Shown piece after piece: positions 35,889 to 45,340 of a stretch of DNA of 64,000 nucleotides (its first letter is position 1; every line of letters begins with the position of its first letter). The notes under the pieces are model-generated. The model had not been told where the DNA came from. It ran no database searches and saw only the letters and a list, made by a program, of their open reading frames with translations. This stretch comes from JAPOUP01 sp965199865. Its GTDB lineage: Bacteria > Pseudomonadota > Alphaproteobacteria > Rhodobacterales > Rhodobacteraceae. The stretch spans positions 62,001-126,000 of the forward strand of contig CBDATU010000016.1 in assembly GCA_965199865.1 (NCBI GenBank). The letters are read 5' to 3'. Made by a program: the position numbers and the translations under genes.

Positions 35889-37043
35889 ATGACTGGATTT
35901 AACCAAATCGGCGCAGCTGTTATCGGAACAGGCTTCATAGGGACGGTTCATGTCTGGGCGCTGCGTCGGCTAGGTGTACGGGTTGAAGGCGTTCTTGGCT
36001 CTTCCCCGGAACGCGGCGTGGAGCGGGCAGCGGCCATGGATGTGCCCCAGGGATATGCGACGCTCGACGAACTGCTTGCCGACCCTGCGGTGGACATCGT
36101 GCATGTCACATCTCCAAATCACGCCCATTACCCGCAGGTGAAAGCGATTCTGGCAGCCGGAAAGCATGTCGTCTGTGAAAAACCCCTTGCCATGACGGCT
36201 GCGCAATCGGCGGAAATGGTCGCTCTTGCACAGGCCAGCGGTAAGGTCTGCGCCGTCTGCTACAATATTCGATTCTATCCGCTCAACCAGCACGCGCACG
36301 GCATGGTGGCGACTGGTGAGCTGGGTGACATCCGATTCGTAAGCGGCCTGTACCACCAGGACTGGCTGGCCAGGCCCACTGACTGGAACTGGCGTCTGGA
36401 AAGCCACCAGGGCGGCGAGCTACGATCGGTAAGCGATATCGGAACCCATTGGATGGACCTGACAGGCTTCATCACCGGGCTCAGGGCAACATCGGTGTTT
36501 GCGGAACTGAAGACCTTCATGCCGGAGCGACTGAAACCCAGGGGTCCAGTGGAGACCTTCGCCGCCTCAGGCGGAGAAACCGAGCCGAGGAGAATTGACA
36601 CCGACGATGCGGCAATGATCCTTCTGCGCTACCCCAACGGAGCGCATGGCGTGATGTCGACCAGCCAGATCAGCATGGGCCGAAAGAATACCATGAAGTG
36701 GGAAATTGCCGGAGCGACCGCCTCCGCCGCGTGGAATTCGGAGTCGCCGGACGAGCTCTGGATAGGCCACCGGGACGCTCCAAACCAGTTGCTCCAACGG
36801 GACTTCGGGCTGATGAACGGGACGGGAACGGCCGCGGCCAGCCTGCCACCCGGCCATATTGAGGGCTTCGCGGACACTTTCTTCGCTCTCTTCCGGCAGG
36901 TCTATGAAGATGTAATGGCCGGTGGCCGCAGTCCGGAGTCGACCTATGCCGGTTTCGAGGATGGTCATCACCAGATGCTGTTCTGTGATGCGATCCTCAC
37001 CAGCGCGCGCGAAGGACGCTGGATCGAGGTTTCCGATTCCTGA
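35889..37043 (+). CDS. Gfo/Idh/MocA family oxidoreductase (first of three)
   Basis: A 384-residue NAD(P)-dependent sugar dehydrogenase-type protein. The Rossmann motif is AVIGTGFIGTVH. The family motif EKPLAMT follows at about 97-103, and the C-terminal alpha/beta domain carries a D-x-G-x-H pair (SDIGTHWMDL) near 180. Members oxidise sugars, inositols or amino sugars. It is 51 bp behind the SDR and followed at once by the isomerase gene. Confidence 0.88.
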   Translation: MTGFNQIGAAVIGTGFIGTVHVWALRRLGVRVEGVLGSSPERGVERAAAMDVPQGYATLDELLADPAVDIVHVTSPNHAHYPQVKAILAAGKHVVCEKPLAMTAAQSAEMVALAQASGKVCAVCYNIRFYPLNQHAHGMVATGELGDIRFVSGLYHQDWLARPTDWNWRLESHQGGELRSVSDIGTHWMDLTGFITGLRATSVFAELKTFMPERLKPRGPVETFAASGGETEPRRIDTDDAAMILLRYPNGAHGVMSTSQISMGRKNTMKWEIAGATASAAWNSESPDELWIGHRDAPNQLLQRDFGLMNGTGTAAASLPPGHIEGFADTFFALFRQVYEDVMAGGRSPESTYAGFEDGHHQMLFCDAILTSAREGRWIEVSDS

Positions 37044-37061
37044 ACCTATGGGGAAGACAAC

Positions 37062-37976
37062 ATGAAACTCGGCCTTCTGACCGCCCCCTTTCCTGAAACG
37101 GACCTGATGGAGGTCGCCAGCTGGGCCGCATCCGTCGGGCTGGAAGCGCTGGAAATCGCCTGCTGGCCCGCAGATGGTGGTGAGGCGCGGCGCTACGCGG
37201 GAACCAGCCACATAGATGTCGACGGACTCACCGCCGCGACAGGTTCTGAAATCGTGAGAAGCCTTGCCGAAATGGGCATCGAGATCTCGGGACTCGGCTA
37301 TTATCCAAACCCGCTTCACCCCGATGAGGATCACCGCGCCGAGGCGATCGAACATCTCAAGAAGGTGATCTCGGCCGCGCAAATCATGGGGGTCGGGGTT
37401 GTCAACACTTTTCTGGGCGGTGACCGGACACTGGGCCCTGATGAGAACTGGGCCCGGGCGCGTGACATTTTTGCCGATGTGATAGCCCATGCACGTAACT
37501 GCCACGTGACTCTGGCTTTCGAGAACTGCCCAATGATCTTCAGCCGGGATGAATGGCCGGGCGGCCACAACATCGCCTATTCACCGCGTATCTGGCGCCG
37601 CATTCTCACCGAATGGGAGCTATATGTGGGCATGAATTTCGACCCGTCGCATCTGGTCTGGCAGATGATCGACCAAAGCCGCTTCATTCGGGAATTCGGA
37701 GCCCACATGGTGCATGTTCACGCCAAGGATGTGATGATCGATCGCGACGGCCTCTACGACAACGGTGTGATGTCAGCTGGCATCGGCTGGCAGGTGCCCA
37801 GGCTCTGTGGCCTGGGCGATGTCGACTGGAGCGGATTTTTCTCGGATCTCTACCGCGTGGGCTTTGACGGGCCAGTCATCATCGAGCATGAGGACCGGCT
37901 ATTCGAAGGCAGCGATGAGAAAGTGAAACGCGGGTTCCTGCTGGCCCGCGATGTGCTGTCGCCATACGTGAAGTGA
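37062..37976 (+). CDS. TIM-barrel sugar isomerase/epimerase
   Basis: A 304-residue xylose-isomerase-like barrel (AP endonuclease family 2 fold). Metal-binding residues are visible as E in AFENCP near 156, D and H in NFDPSHLVW, H in HVHAKDV and E in VIIEHED near the C-terminus. Members epimerise or isomerise keto sugars or dehydrate inosose-type compounds, usually alongside Gfo/Idh/MocA enzymes as here. The exact substrate is not readable. Confidence 0.85.
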   Translation: MKLGLLTAPFPETDLMEVASWAASVGLEALEIACWPADGGEARRYAGTSHIDVDGLTAATGSEIVRSLAEMGIEISGLGYYPNPLHPDEDHRAEAIEHLKKVISAAQIMGVGVVNTFLGGDRTLGPDENWARARDIFADVIAHARNCHVTLAFENCPMIFSRDEWPGGHNIAYSPRIWRRILTEWELYVGMNFDPSHLVWQMIDQSRFIREFGAHMVHVHAKDVMIDRDGLYDNGVMSAGIGWQVPRLCGLGDVDWSGFFSDLYRVGFDGPVIIEHEDRLFEGSDEKVKRGFLLARDVLSPYVK

Positions 37977-38027
37977 GGAGAAAACCGATTCAGGAATTCC
38001 AACCAAAAACAGAAGGGAGAATCTGAT

Positions 38028-39050
38028 ATGAGACGACTAATGACCGCTGCAGCGACAGCCGGGCTTGTTGTGGGACTTGCTCCGGCGGCATTTGCCGAAG
38101 GTTATTCGATCGGTGTTTCGAACACCGTACAGGGCAACGGCTGGCGCGAACAGATGATCTGCGCCATGCGGGCGCAGGCACGGGTCTCGGGAGAGGTCGA
38201 TCAGCTGGTCGTGACGCACCGAAACACGGATGCCGCGGGGCAGATCGAAGACATCCGCAACCTGATCGAGGCGGGCGTGGATGCCATCGTGCTGAACCCA
38301 TCCAATCCCGATGCGCTCAACTCCGCCATCAAGGATGCCATGGATGCAGGTATCGTCGTGGTCGCGGTTGACCAGGGCGTGACTGCGGAAGGCGCATACA
38401 TCCTCTCCAACAACCAGTCCGAATATGCCTATCTGGGTGCGCGCTGGCTGTTCGAGCAGTTGGGCGGAAAGGGCGATGTTGTCTACATGCGAGGCGCCGC
38501 TGGAACATCTGCTGACAATGACCGTCATGACGGCTTCAATCGGGCTTTGGCCGAGTTTCCTGACATCAAGGTCGCCCATGAAGTCTTTACCGGCTGGCAG
38601 CAGGATCAGGGCAAACAGCAGATATTCGACTTCATCGCCACAGGGATTCCTTTCGACGGAGTCTGGACGTCAGGAATCGACAATGTGATCGTGGACGCGT
38701 TTCTGGAATCCGGTGCGCCTCTGGTGCCAATCGTAGGAGCGGATAACGCCGGTTTCGTTGCCATGCTTCAGGAGGTTGATGGCCTGCAGGGCGCTGCTGT
38801 AACCAATCCGGGTTCAGTCGGAGGGGCCGGCATCACTCTTGCCCTACAGATTCTTGGCGGCAACGCTCCGGAGGAACGGACGGTTCTGGTGGAACCGGTA
38901 TTGTGGGAGAATACGTCGGACGAAGGCCGGGCGATGATCGCTGAGGCCCAGAATCCTAGCCTTGATCCGGAATGGCCGGTGTCAGTCTCAGTGCCTGGCT
39001 GGACGACCTATTCGATGGAAGACATCATTTCCTGCGAAGGTCCTGGCTAA
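38028..39050 (+). CDS. Sugar ABC transporter substrate-binding protein, RbsB type
   Basis: A 340-residue periplasmic binding protein with a Sec signal (LMTAAATAGLVVGLAPAAFA, cleavage after AFA). The mature protein has the ribose-binding-type core: YSIGVSNTVQGNGWREQM, then EAGVDAIVLNPSNPDALNS. A good ribosome binding site (AAGGGAG) precedes the ATG. It delivers the substrate to the permeases below. Confidence 0.9.
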   Translation: MRRLMTAAATAGLVVGLAPAAFAEGYSIGVSNTVQGNGWREQMICAMRAQARVSGEVDQLVVTHRNTDAAGQIEDIRNLIEAGVDAIVLNPSNPDALNSAIKDAMDAGIVVVAVDQGVTAEGAYILSNNQSEYAYLGARWLFEQLGGKGDVVYMRGAAGTSADNDRHDGFNRALAEFPDIKVAHEVFTGWQQDQGKQQIFDFIATGIPFDGVWTSGIDNVIVDAFLESGAPLVPIVGADNAGFVAMLQEVDGLQGAAVTNPGSVGGAGITLALQILGGNAPEERTVLVEPVLWENTSDEGRAMIAEAQNPSLDPEWPVSVSVPGWTTYSMEDIISCEGPG

Positions 39051-39063
39051 TGACATGATCCTC

Positions 39064-39090
39064 AGTCCCCCGACGTCTCACCGGGGGACT
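39064..39090 (+). terminator. Strong hairpin between binding-protein and ATPase genes
   Basis: AGTCCCCCG pairs with CGGGGGACT across a 9-base loop, 14 bases after the binding-protein stop. Without a T run it is more likely a stabilising or attenuating element that raises binding-protein output over the membrane subunits, as often seen in importer operons. Confidence 0.55.
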
Positions 39091-39134
39091 GCCCCTGTCA
39101 CCGGTCGATTGCGGCTCTGGAATCGCAGAAATCA

Positions 39135-40643
39135 ATGACAGCTCGAACACAGGCCGCAACGCTGCTGGATGCCAATGGCGTCTCGAAGCGCTTTGGCACG
39201 GTAAAGGCGCTGACTGACGCAAAGCTAAGAGTCGATTCCGGTGAGATCGTGGCACTGGTTGGTGCTAACGGAGCGGGCAAATCGACATTCGTGAAGATAC
39301 TGACAGGCGCGCTTCGACCTGACGACGGGCATGTCACCATCCGCGGGTCACGAGCGAATGTTGGCTCTCCAGCCGAGGCCCGGCGTTCGGGGCTTGTGCC
39401 GGTCTATCAGGAACCGTCACTGATTCCCGATCTGGACATTCGTGACAATCTACGGCTTGGTGGAACGCCGGAAGGACCGTTCCTGTATTGGGTGAACGAG
39501 CTCGGACTTCAGAACCTTCGTCTCAGTGATATGGCCGGAAGGCTACCGCTGGCGACACTCCGAATCCTTGATCTTGCCCGGGCACTTGCCAGCGGTCCGG
39601 ACGTCCTGCTTCTCGACGAAATGACCGCGGCGCTGCCAACCGATCTGGTCCTGCGAGTGCTGAAGGTCGTGCGCAGGCAGGCGAATGAAGGCTGCGGTGT
39701 GATCTTCATCAGCCACCGGTTTTCGGAAATCGCGGAACTCTGCGACCGTGCGAGCGTCCTGCGTGATGGAGCGACGGTCGGTGAGCTGACCATCGGTTCA
39801 GGAGTTGAGGACCGCGTAGTGGAGATGATGCTTGGCAAGGGTGTGGAGCAGGGTACCCATGCGCCAGGCGCCGGCCAGGTTGACCGATGCGCCGGTGGAG
39901 CAAAACTTGAGGTTCGGGGTATCGCGCAGGGCGGCAAGCTGTCGGATGTCTCGTTCGATCTCTATCCCGGCGAGGTCCTTGGACTGGTCGCGCTGGAAGG
40001 CCAGGGCCAGGACGAACTGTTTGAGGTTCTGTCGGGACTGCTGCGGCCTGACAGGGGAACGATCCTGGTTGGTGGAACGCCTGTAAGTTTCCGGCATCCA
40101 GCCGATGCCATCGCTGCGGGACTTGCCTACGTTCCCGGCGACAGGGCGGAGGCGCTTCTGATGGAGCGATCGGTACATGAGAATATCGCTCTGCCATTCT
40201 CCACTCCCATTGGCGGATGGGGCCCCCTTCGGCTCCGCCATGAGCGGGATCGTGTGGCCGTTGCAATCGATCGACTCCAGATAGACACCCGTGCTCAGGG
40301 CGCGGTTCGGCGCCTTTCCGGTGGCAACCAGCAGAAGGTCACGATCGGGCGTTGGCTGGCTGCAGGCTTCGAGACACTGCTGCTGTTTGATCCAACCCGC
40401 GGCATCGACGTACGAACGAAACGGCAGATCTATCCATTGGTGCGCGAACTGGCCGAGAGGGGCGCGGCGATTCTGTACTACACGTCGGAACTTGACGAAG
40501 TCCCGCTTGCCTGCGACCGCACTCTGGTGATTTTCAACGGTCGTGTCGTGGCCACTTTGGCAGCGAAGGATGCCGATGAGCCAACGCTCCTACGGGCGGC
40601 CTATGGCCTGACGGCCCAGGGTGCTGACGGGATGCGGACATGA
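39135..40643 (+). CDS. Sugar ABC transporter ATPase, RbsA type
   Basis: A 502-residue double ATPase. Domain 1 has Walker A GANGAGKST; its signature region is degenerate (GRLPLATLRILDLARAL), and DEMTAAL follows. Domain 2 lacks a canonical Walker A (ALEGQGQDELFEVL) but has the signature LSGGNQQKVTIGRWLA. This asymmetry is normal for ribose/galactose-type importers. It overlaps the next permease start by four bases. Confidence 0.93.
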   Translation: MTARTQAATLLDANGVSKRFGTVKALTDAKLRVDSGEIVALVGANGAGKSTFVKILTGALRPDDGHVTIRGSRANVGSPAEARRSGLVPVYQEPSLIPDLDIRDNLRLGGTPEGPFLYWVNELGLQNLRLSDMAGRLPLATLRILDLARALASGPDVLLLDEMTAALPTDLVLRVLKVVRRQANEGCGVIFISHRFSEIAELCDRASVLRDGATVGELTIGSGVEDRVVEMMLGKGVEQGTHAPGAGQVDRCAGGAKLEVRGIAQGGKLSDVSFDLYPGEVLGLVALEGQGQDELFEVLSGLLRPDRGTILVGGTPVSFRHPADAIAAGLAYVPGDRAEALLMERSVHENIALPFSTPIGGWGPLRLRHERDRVAVAIDRLQIDTRAQGAVRRLSGGNQQKVTIGRWLAAGFETLLLFDPTRGIDVRTKRQIYPLVRELAERGAAILYYTSELDEVPLACDRTLVIFNGRVVATLAAKDADEPTLLRAAYGLTAQGADGMRT

Positions 40644-41596
40644 CGCGGCACATCCGGACGCACTCGTGGAACATCGGGCTGGTCGCGCTGCTCGTCGTAC
40701 TGCTCGGTGTCACGAAACTGATTCAGCCAGGGTTCGGAATGTCGGGAATCGAATCCCTGACCCGTGCCGCGCTTCCTTATGCGTTTGCCGCCGCGGCAAT
40801 GGCGGTGGTTGTGATTGTCGGCGGCATAGATCTGTCGGTCGCGTCAATGATGGCCGTCACAAGCGTGACCGCGGCGGTTCTCATGGAACATGCCAGTGGC
40901 GGTTCGACGGTGACGGCAGCGCTTGTCGCCCTGTTCGTCGGAATTGTCATGGGAACGATAAACGGATCGCTGGTCGTGCTCACCAGGGTTCCCGACATCG
41001 TGGTGACGCTGGCGATGCTGTTTGTATGGGAAGGGGTGGCGCTCCTGATCCTAAAGGCTCCCGGGGGTGGAGCGGCTGACTGGCTTATGGCAGCGGCGGT
41101 TGGCGGACTTACCGATGTCGTTGACTGGATCCCGAAAGCCCTGGTTCTCATGACCTTCTGTATCGCTGCCGTCTGGTTGCCCCTCAGACATTCAAGGCTG
41201 GGGCTGTCGATCTATGCGACGGGTTCGGATGAACTTGCCGCGTTTCGCTCAGGTGTTGCCGTAGGCCGTACCAGAATCGCCGCCTACGCTGTCGCGGGGC
41301 TGTTCTCGGCATTCGGAGGTCTGTCACTGACCATGCTTACGGGCATCGGCGAACCAGTGCCAGGTCCGTATCTCCTGGCTTCCGTCGCGGCCGTGGTTCT
41401 GGGAGGGGTGGCCCTCGGCGGAGGCCGCGGGGGTCTGCTCGGCCCGATCATCGCGGTGCTGATCCTGCGCCTCATCCGCCTGATGCTGACACTTATGGCA
41501 GTTGATCCCAATGTGACCACGATAGTGGAAGGCACGATTATGGTGATCGTGGTCATGATTGGTGGTCTGTTAACGCTGAAAGGTCGAAGACGGTGA
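40640..41596 (+). CDS. Sugar ABC transporter permease, RbsC type (first)
   Basis: A 318-residue membrane protein with about eight helices. The family landmarks are VVIVGGIDLSVASMMAVTSV in the third helix region, GTINGSLVVLTRVPDIVVTL, and SVAAVVLGGVALGGGRGG near the C-terminus. It pairs with the next permease. Both ends overlap their neighbours by four bases, indicating translational coupling. Confidence 0.92.
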   Translation: MTRHIRTHSWNIGLVALLVVLLGVTKLIQPGFGMSGIESLTRAALPYAFAAAAMAVVVIVGGIDLSVASMMAVTSVTAAVLMEHASGGSTVTAALVALFVGIVMGTINGSLVVLTRVPDIVVTLAMLFVWEGVALLILKAPGGGAADWLMAAAVGGLTDVVDWIPKALVLMTFCIAAVWLPLRHSRLGLSIYATGSDELAAFRSGVAVGRTRIAAYAVAGLFSAFGGLSLTMLTGIGEPVPGPYLLASVAAVVLGGVALGGGRGGLLGPIIAVLILRLIRLMLTLMAVDPNVTTIVEGTIMVIVVMIGGLLTLKGRRR

Positions 41597-42570
41597 ATGA
41601 TCTGGCCAAAACACCGCCGTTCACGGCAGTGGTCGGGCGCTTTCTGCGCGACCATTCACTGATTCCGCTGGTAGTGCTGCTATTCGTGCTGGCTGGTGTG
41701 CTGGAACTGCTTCGTCCGGGAATCATCAGCCCGTTCTGGCTCGGAAACACGGTGAAATTCGCGATTCCACTGGCAATGCTGGCAGCCTGCCAGACGCTCA
41801 CCATGCTGACTGCGGGAATCGACCTGTCGGCAGGCGTGGTCGCCACATTCTCCGCCTTTGTCGTCGCTACGGTGACGCCACTATTCGGTGCGCCAGCGGG
41901 GGTGGGCATCGCGTTGGGCGCGGCACTTCTGGTGGGGCTTGTGAACGGATTCGGTGTTGGCGTGGCCCGCGTCCATCCGTTGATCATGACGCTTGGTACC
42001 GGTCTGGTCGCGACCGGCTGCCTTCAGGTCTATCAGCGATTTGTCATCGCCACGGGAACGGATATTCCCGATTTCCTGGAATGGATTGGAATCGGGCGAA
42101 CTTTTGGAATGCCCAATGGGCTGTTCCTTTTCGTACCGTTCGCCGTGCTGATTCTGGCTGGGCTGCGGTTCACCGGATTTGGGCGGCTTCTGTTCGCTCT
42201 TGGCTCCAACGAACATGCGTCCCGCCTGTCGGGCGCTCGTGCCTGGCAGGTCTATCTTGCCCTCTATGCCCTGGTGGCGCTTATCGCGGGCATCACTGGT
42301 CTTCTTTATGTCGGGATGATCCGAGCGCCCTCGCTGTCACTTGCCAACCCGCTTCTGCTGCCGTCGGTCGCCGCAGCGGTGATCGGAGGTACGTCGATTT
42401 TTGGAGGGCGCGGCTCCTATGCGGGCGCGGTCGTGGGCGCGCTCATCCTGACAGTCCTCGGTACGATGCTGACACTTCTCCAGATGCCTGAAGGCGCTCG
42501 GCGGATTCTATTCGGCCTGATCATCCTGGCCGTTACCGCCCTACATGTGCGCTTTACGGACCAGAACTAA
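41593..42570 (+). CDS. Sugar ABC transporter permease, RbsC type (second)
   Basis: A 325-residue membrane protein homologous to the preceding one, with TMLTAGIDLSAGVVATFSAF, GLVNGFGVGVARVHPLIMTL and SVAAAVIGGTSIFGGRGSYA. Start GTG. It completes the channel as a heterodimer. Confidence 0.92.
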   Translation: MNDLAKTPPFTAVVGRFLRDHSLIPLVVLLFVLAGVLELLRPGIISPFWLGNTVKFAIPLAMLAACQTLTMLTAGIDLSAGVVATFSAFVVATVTPLFGAPAGVGIALGAALLVGLVNGFGVGVARVHPLIMTLGTGLVATGCLQVYQRFVIATGTDIPDFLEWIGIGRTFGMPNGLFLFVPFAVLILAGLRFTGFGRLLFALGSNEHASRLSGARAWQVYLALYALVALIAGITGLLYVGMIRAPSLSLANPLLLPSVAAAVIGGTSIFGGRGSYAGAVVGALILTVLGTMLTLLQMPEGARRILFGLIILAVTALHVRFTDQN

Positions 42571-42582
42571 CAGGAGGTAATC

Positions 42583-43659
42583 ATGAAACGCTTCCGGATT
42601 GTCGGAGTGAGTTTTGACCACATGCATATGGGTGATCTTCTTCGGCAGGTCTCTGAGCATGGTGAGGCTGAGATTTCCGCAATATTCGACCCGGATCCTG
42701 CCAGAATGCGTGATGCGGTGGAGAAGTTCTCCATCCCTTCCGACCGCGTGTTCACGGATTTCGACGCCTGTATGGCCGCAGGCCCGTATGACATGGCGAT
42801 CCTATGCGCGGCAACCGCCGACCATGCCGACTATACCGAGCGTCTCGCACCACATGGACTGCATCTCTTCGTCGAAAAGCCATTCGCCGCTTCGGTTAGC
42901 GATGCGCGACGGATGATCACTGCCATGGAGGGTACCGACAGGCTCATGGCGATCAACTGGCCGCTGGCCTGGGTTGAAAGCCATGCGACCGCGAAGCGGC
43001 TGATCGATGAAGGCATGATCGGTCAGCTGAACGAGGTGCATTCCTATGGTGGAAACCGGGGGCCACTGTTTCATCTCGCCGACAAGGTTGAAGTCAGCCC
43101 AGAAGAGGTAGAACGTCAGAAACCGACATCCTGGTGGTACAGGAAGGCTTCAGGTGGCGGGAGCCTGCTTGATTACCTCGGATACGGAGCGACGCTTGGC
43201 ACGTGGTATTTGGATGGCGAAGCACCACTCGAAGTCACCTGCACCATTGATGAAACTCCGGGAATCGAGGTCGACCAGCACGCGGTCGCTGTCTGCCGAT
43301 ACGCGCGTGGCCTCTCGAAGATGGAGACAAGATGGGGCACGTTCACCGATCCCTGGACGATCCAGCCCCAGCCGAAATGCGGCTTCGTCCTCGTCGGCTC
43401 GGATGGCACCATATCGTCCTATGACTACGCCGACCATGTGACCGTCCAGACCCGGGCCAGGCCGGAGGCGCATCCGGTTCCGGCCGACCCCTTTCCGGAA
43501 GGACGGCGAAACGGGATCGAATACGTGATTGGCTGCATTTCCCGTGGCGAACCGGTGGGAGGGCCGCTTGATCCAGGGCTCTGCCTGACGGCGCAGCGCA
43601 TCGTGGACACCGCGTTCCGATCGGCAATCGAGAAGCGCATGCTGGAACTTGTCCCATGA
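42583..43659 (+). CDS. Gfo/Idh/MocA family oxidoreductase (second)
   Basis: A 358-residue member. The N-terminus (RIVGVSFDHMHMGDLLRQV) replaces the usual GxGxxG with a His/Met-rich loop, so the nucleotide site is unusual. EKPFAAS follows at about 98-104, and GGGSLLDYLGYGA fills the usual D-x-G-x-H region with no His. These departures suggest a non-standard or non-redox member. It is 12 bp behind the permease with a good AGGAGG site. Confidence 0.8.
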   Translation: MKRFRIVGVSFDHMHMGDLLRQVSEHGEAEISAIFDPDPARMRDAVEKFSIPSDRVFTDFDACMAAGPYDMAILCAATADHADYTERLAPHGLHLFVEKPFAASVSDARRMITAMEGTDRLMAINWPLAWVESHATAKRLIDEGMIGQLNEVHSYGGNRGPLFHLADKVEVSPEEVERQKPTSWWYRKASGGGSLLDYLGYGATLGTWYLDGEAPLEVTCTIDETPGIEVDQHAVAVCRYARGLSKMETRWGTFTDPWTIQPQPKCGFVLVGSDGTISSYDYADHVTVQTRARPEAHPVPADPFPEGRRNGIEYVIGCISRGEPVGGPLDPGLCLTAQRIVDTAFRSAIEKRMLELVP

Positions 43660-44771
43660 CCGATGGAATCCCGGACACGGACATCTATGCCCTGAAGTCT
43701 GCGGAGCTGCCACAGATGGCAGCGCCCGATCTGCCATATCGCCCGCCCATACCGAAGGGCCCCGCCCAGAAAATCGGCCTGATCGGCGCAGGTGGTATCG
43801 CGGCCAGCCATCTCGATGCGTATCGAACCGCCGGATGGGACGTTACATGGATCTGTAACCGAACCCTGTCGAAGGCGGAAGCGCGGGCAGCCGAGTTCAG
43901 CCCCTTGTCACGGGCGACCGACGACTGGCGGGAAGTTCTGGATGACCCTGAGGTCGGCATTGTGGATGTCACGCCGCATCCTGCTGACCGGATGCCGGTA
44001 ATCGAGGCCGCGATTGAGGCGGGCAAACATGTTCTGTCACAGAAACCGTTCGTTCTCGACCTGGATGAGGGGGACCGACTTGTCCGGCTAGCGGCCGACC
44101 GCGGCGTGAAACTTGCCGTAAATCAGAACGGACGCTGGGCACCGCATATGGCCTATATGCGGGAGGTCGTGAGGGCGGGAATCATCGGTGAACTCGTCTC
44201 GGCCCATACCCTGGTGCACTGGAACCATGGCTGGGTTGAGGGAACGCCATTCGACCGGATTGAGGATTTGATCCTGTATGATTTCGGTATCCACTGGTTT
44301 GACTTCGTCACGTCGGTTGTCGGGGACCGGGCGCGAAGTGTATTCGCCACTTCCGCATATGCGCTTGGCCAGACGGCAAATGCACCGCTGCTGGCGCAGG
44401 CGGTGGTTCGGCTCGACGGTGGACAGGCCTCGTTTGTCTTTGACGGATCGGTTCCGTATGGGCCTCGCGATACGAGCTATGTCTCAGGAACGGAAGGCAG
44501 CGTGATGAGCGATGGGCCTGACCTGGGCAACCAGGCCGTGACGCTGACCACGTCAGAAGGTGTTGCCCATCCTATACTGGAGGGCGAATGGTTCAACGAC
44601 GGCTTCCGAGGCGCGATGGGTGAACTGATATGTGCGATTGAGGAGGACCGGGAACCCCTGAACGGCGCTTCTGAGAACCTGAAATCGCTTGAACTCGCCT
44701 TCGCCGCAATCAGGTCCCGGGTGACTGGCGACGAGGTCGAGGTCGGGGCGGTGCGTCGGATTGACGCGTAA
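43656..44771 (+). CDS. Gfo/Idh/MocA family oxidoreductase (third)
   Basis: A 371-residue member with a standard cofactor motif KIGLIGAGGIAASHLDAY after a 35-residue N-terminal extension, QKPFVLD in place of EKP at about 129-135, and the substrate motif YDFGIHWFDFV near 207. It overlaps the preceding gene by four bases and closes the operon. Confidence 0.87.
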   Translation: MTDGIPDTDIYALKSAELPQMAAPDLPYRPPIPKGPAQKIGLIGAGGIAASHLDAYRTAGWDVTWICNRTLSKAEARAAEFSPLSRATDDWREVLDDPEVGIVDVTPHPADRMPVIEAAIEAGKHVLSQKPFVLDLDEGDRLVRLAADRGVKLAVNQNGRWAPHMAYMREVVRAGIIGELVSAHTLVHWNHGWVEGTPFDRIEDLILYDFGIHWFDFVTSVVGDRARSVFATSAYALGQTANAPLLAQAVVRLDGGQASFVFDGSVPYGPRDTSYVSGTEGSVMSDGPDLGNQAVTLTTSEGVAHPILEGEWFNDGFRGAMGELICAIEEDREPLNGASENLKSLELAFAAIRSRVTGDEVEVGAVRRIDA

Positions 44772-44941
44772 GGGTCATGTAGGGCGACCTTCAGCCCGCT
44801 CTCATCCGCTGATGGTATCGAGCGGATATCGGTCTGCCATATCAGGCAGGGCACGACCTGTTGCTGAGCATGGATTCGATGTGCCTGTGACCTGGGACCG
44901 CACGGACCCGGATTCGGATTTCAGGCTGGACGGGCCTCCTC

Positions 44942-45340
44942 CTACAGCCAGTCCCGGAGAACCGGTATCAGCGGAATGTCGGCAGGTGGCATGGGAAATT
45001 CAACCAGCTTCCGTACCGGCACCCATCTGAGCGCCTGGCCCTCGCGTGACCGGGCCAGGCCCTCCCACTTTCGGCAGGCAAAGAGCGGCATCAGCAGGTG
45101 AAAACCATCGTAACCATGACTGGCGAAAGTCAGGGGTGCAAGGCAGCTGGTCCAGGTTTCGATGCCAAGCTCTTCATGCAGTTCGCGGATCAGGGCCTGT
45201 TCCGGCGTTTCACCGGATTCGACCTTTCCGCCGGGAAATTCCCAGAGGCCAGCCATCTCCTTCCCTTCGGGACGCTGTGCCAGCAGAACCCTTCCATCTC
45301 GGTCTATCAGTGCAGCGGCGGCAACCAGAACGACCTTCAC
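44942..45340 (-). CDS. mutT: 8-oxo-dGTP diphosphatase MutT
   Basis: A 132-residue Nudix hydrolase that removes oxidised dGTP from the nucleotide pool. The Nudix box is complete: GGKVESGETPEQALIRELHE followed by ELGIE, G-x5-E-x7-REUXEE-x-G-U. The start of the gene overlaps the argJ stop by four bases, as in many alphaproteobacteria. It is convergent with the sugar operon, from which it is separated by 170 bp without features. Confidence 0.93.
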   Translation of the reverse strand: MKVVLVAAAALIDRDGRVLLAQRPEGKEMAGLWEFPGGKVESGETPEQALIRELHEELGIETWTSCLAPLTFASHGYDGFHLLMPLFACRKWEGLARSREGQALRWVPVRKLVEFPMPPADIPLIPVLRDWL

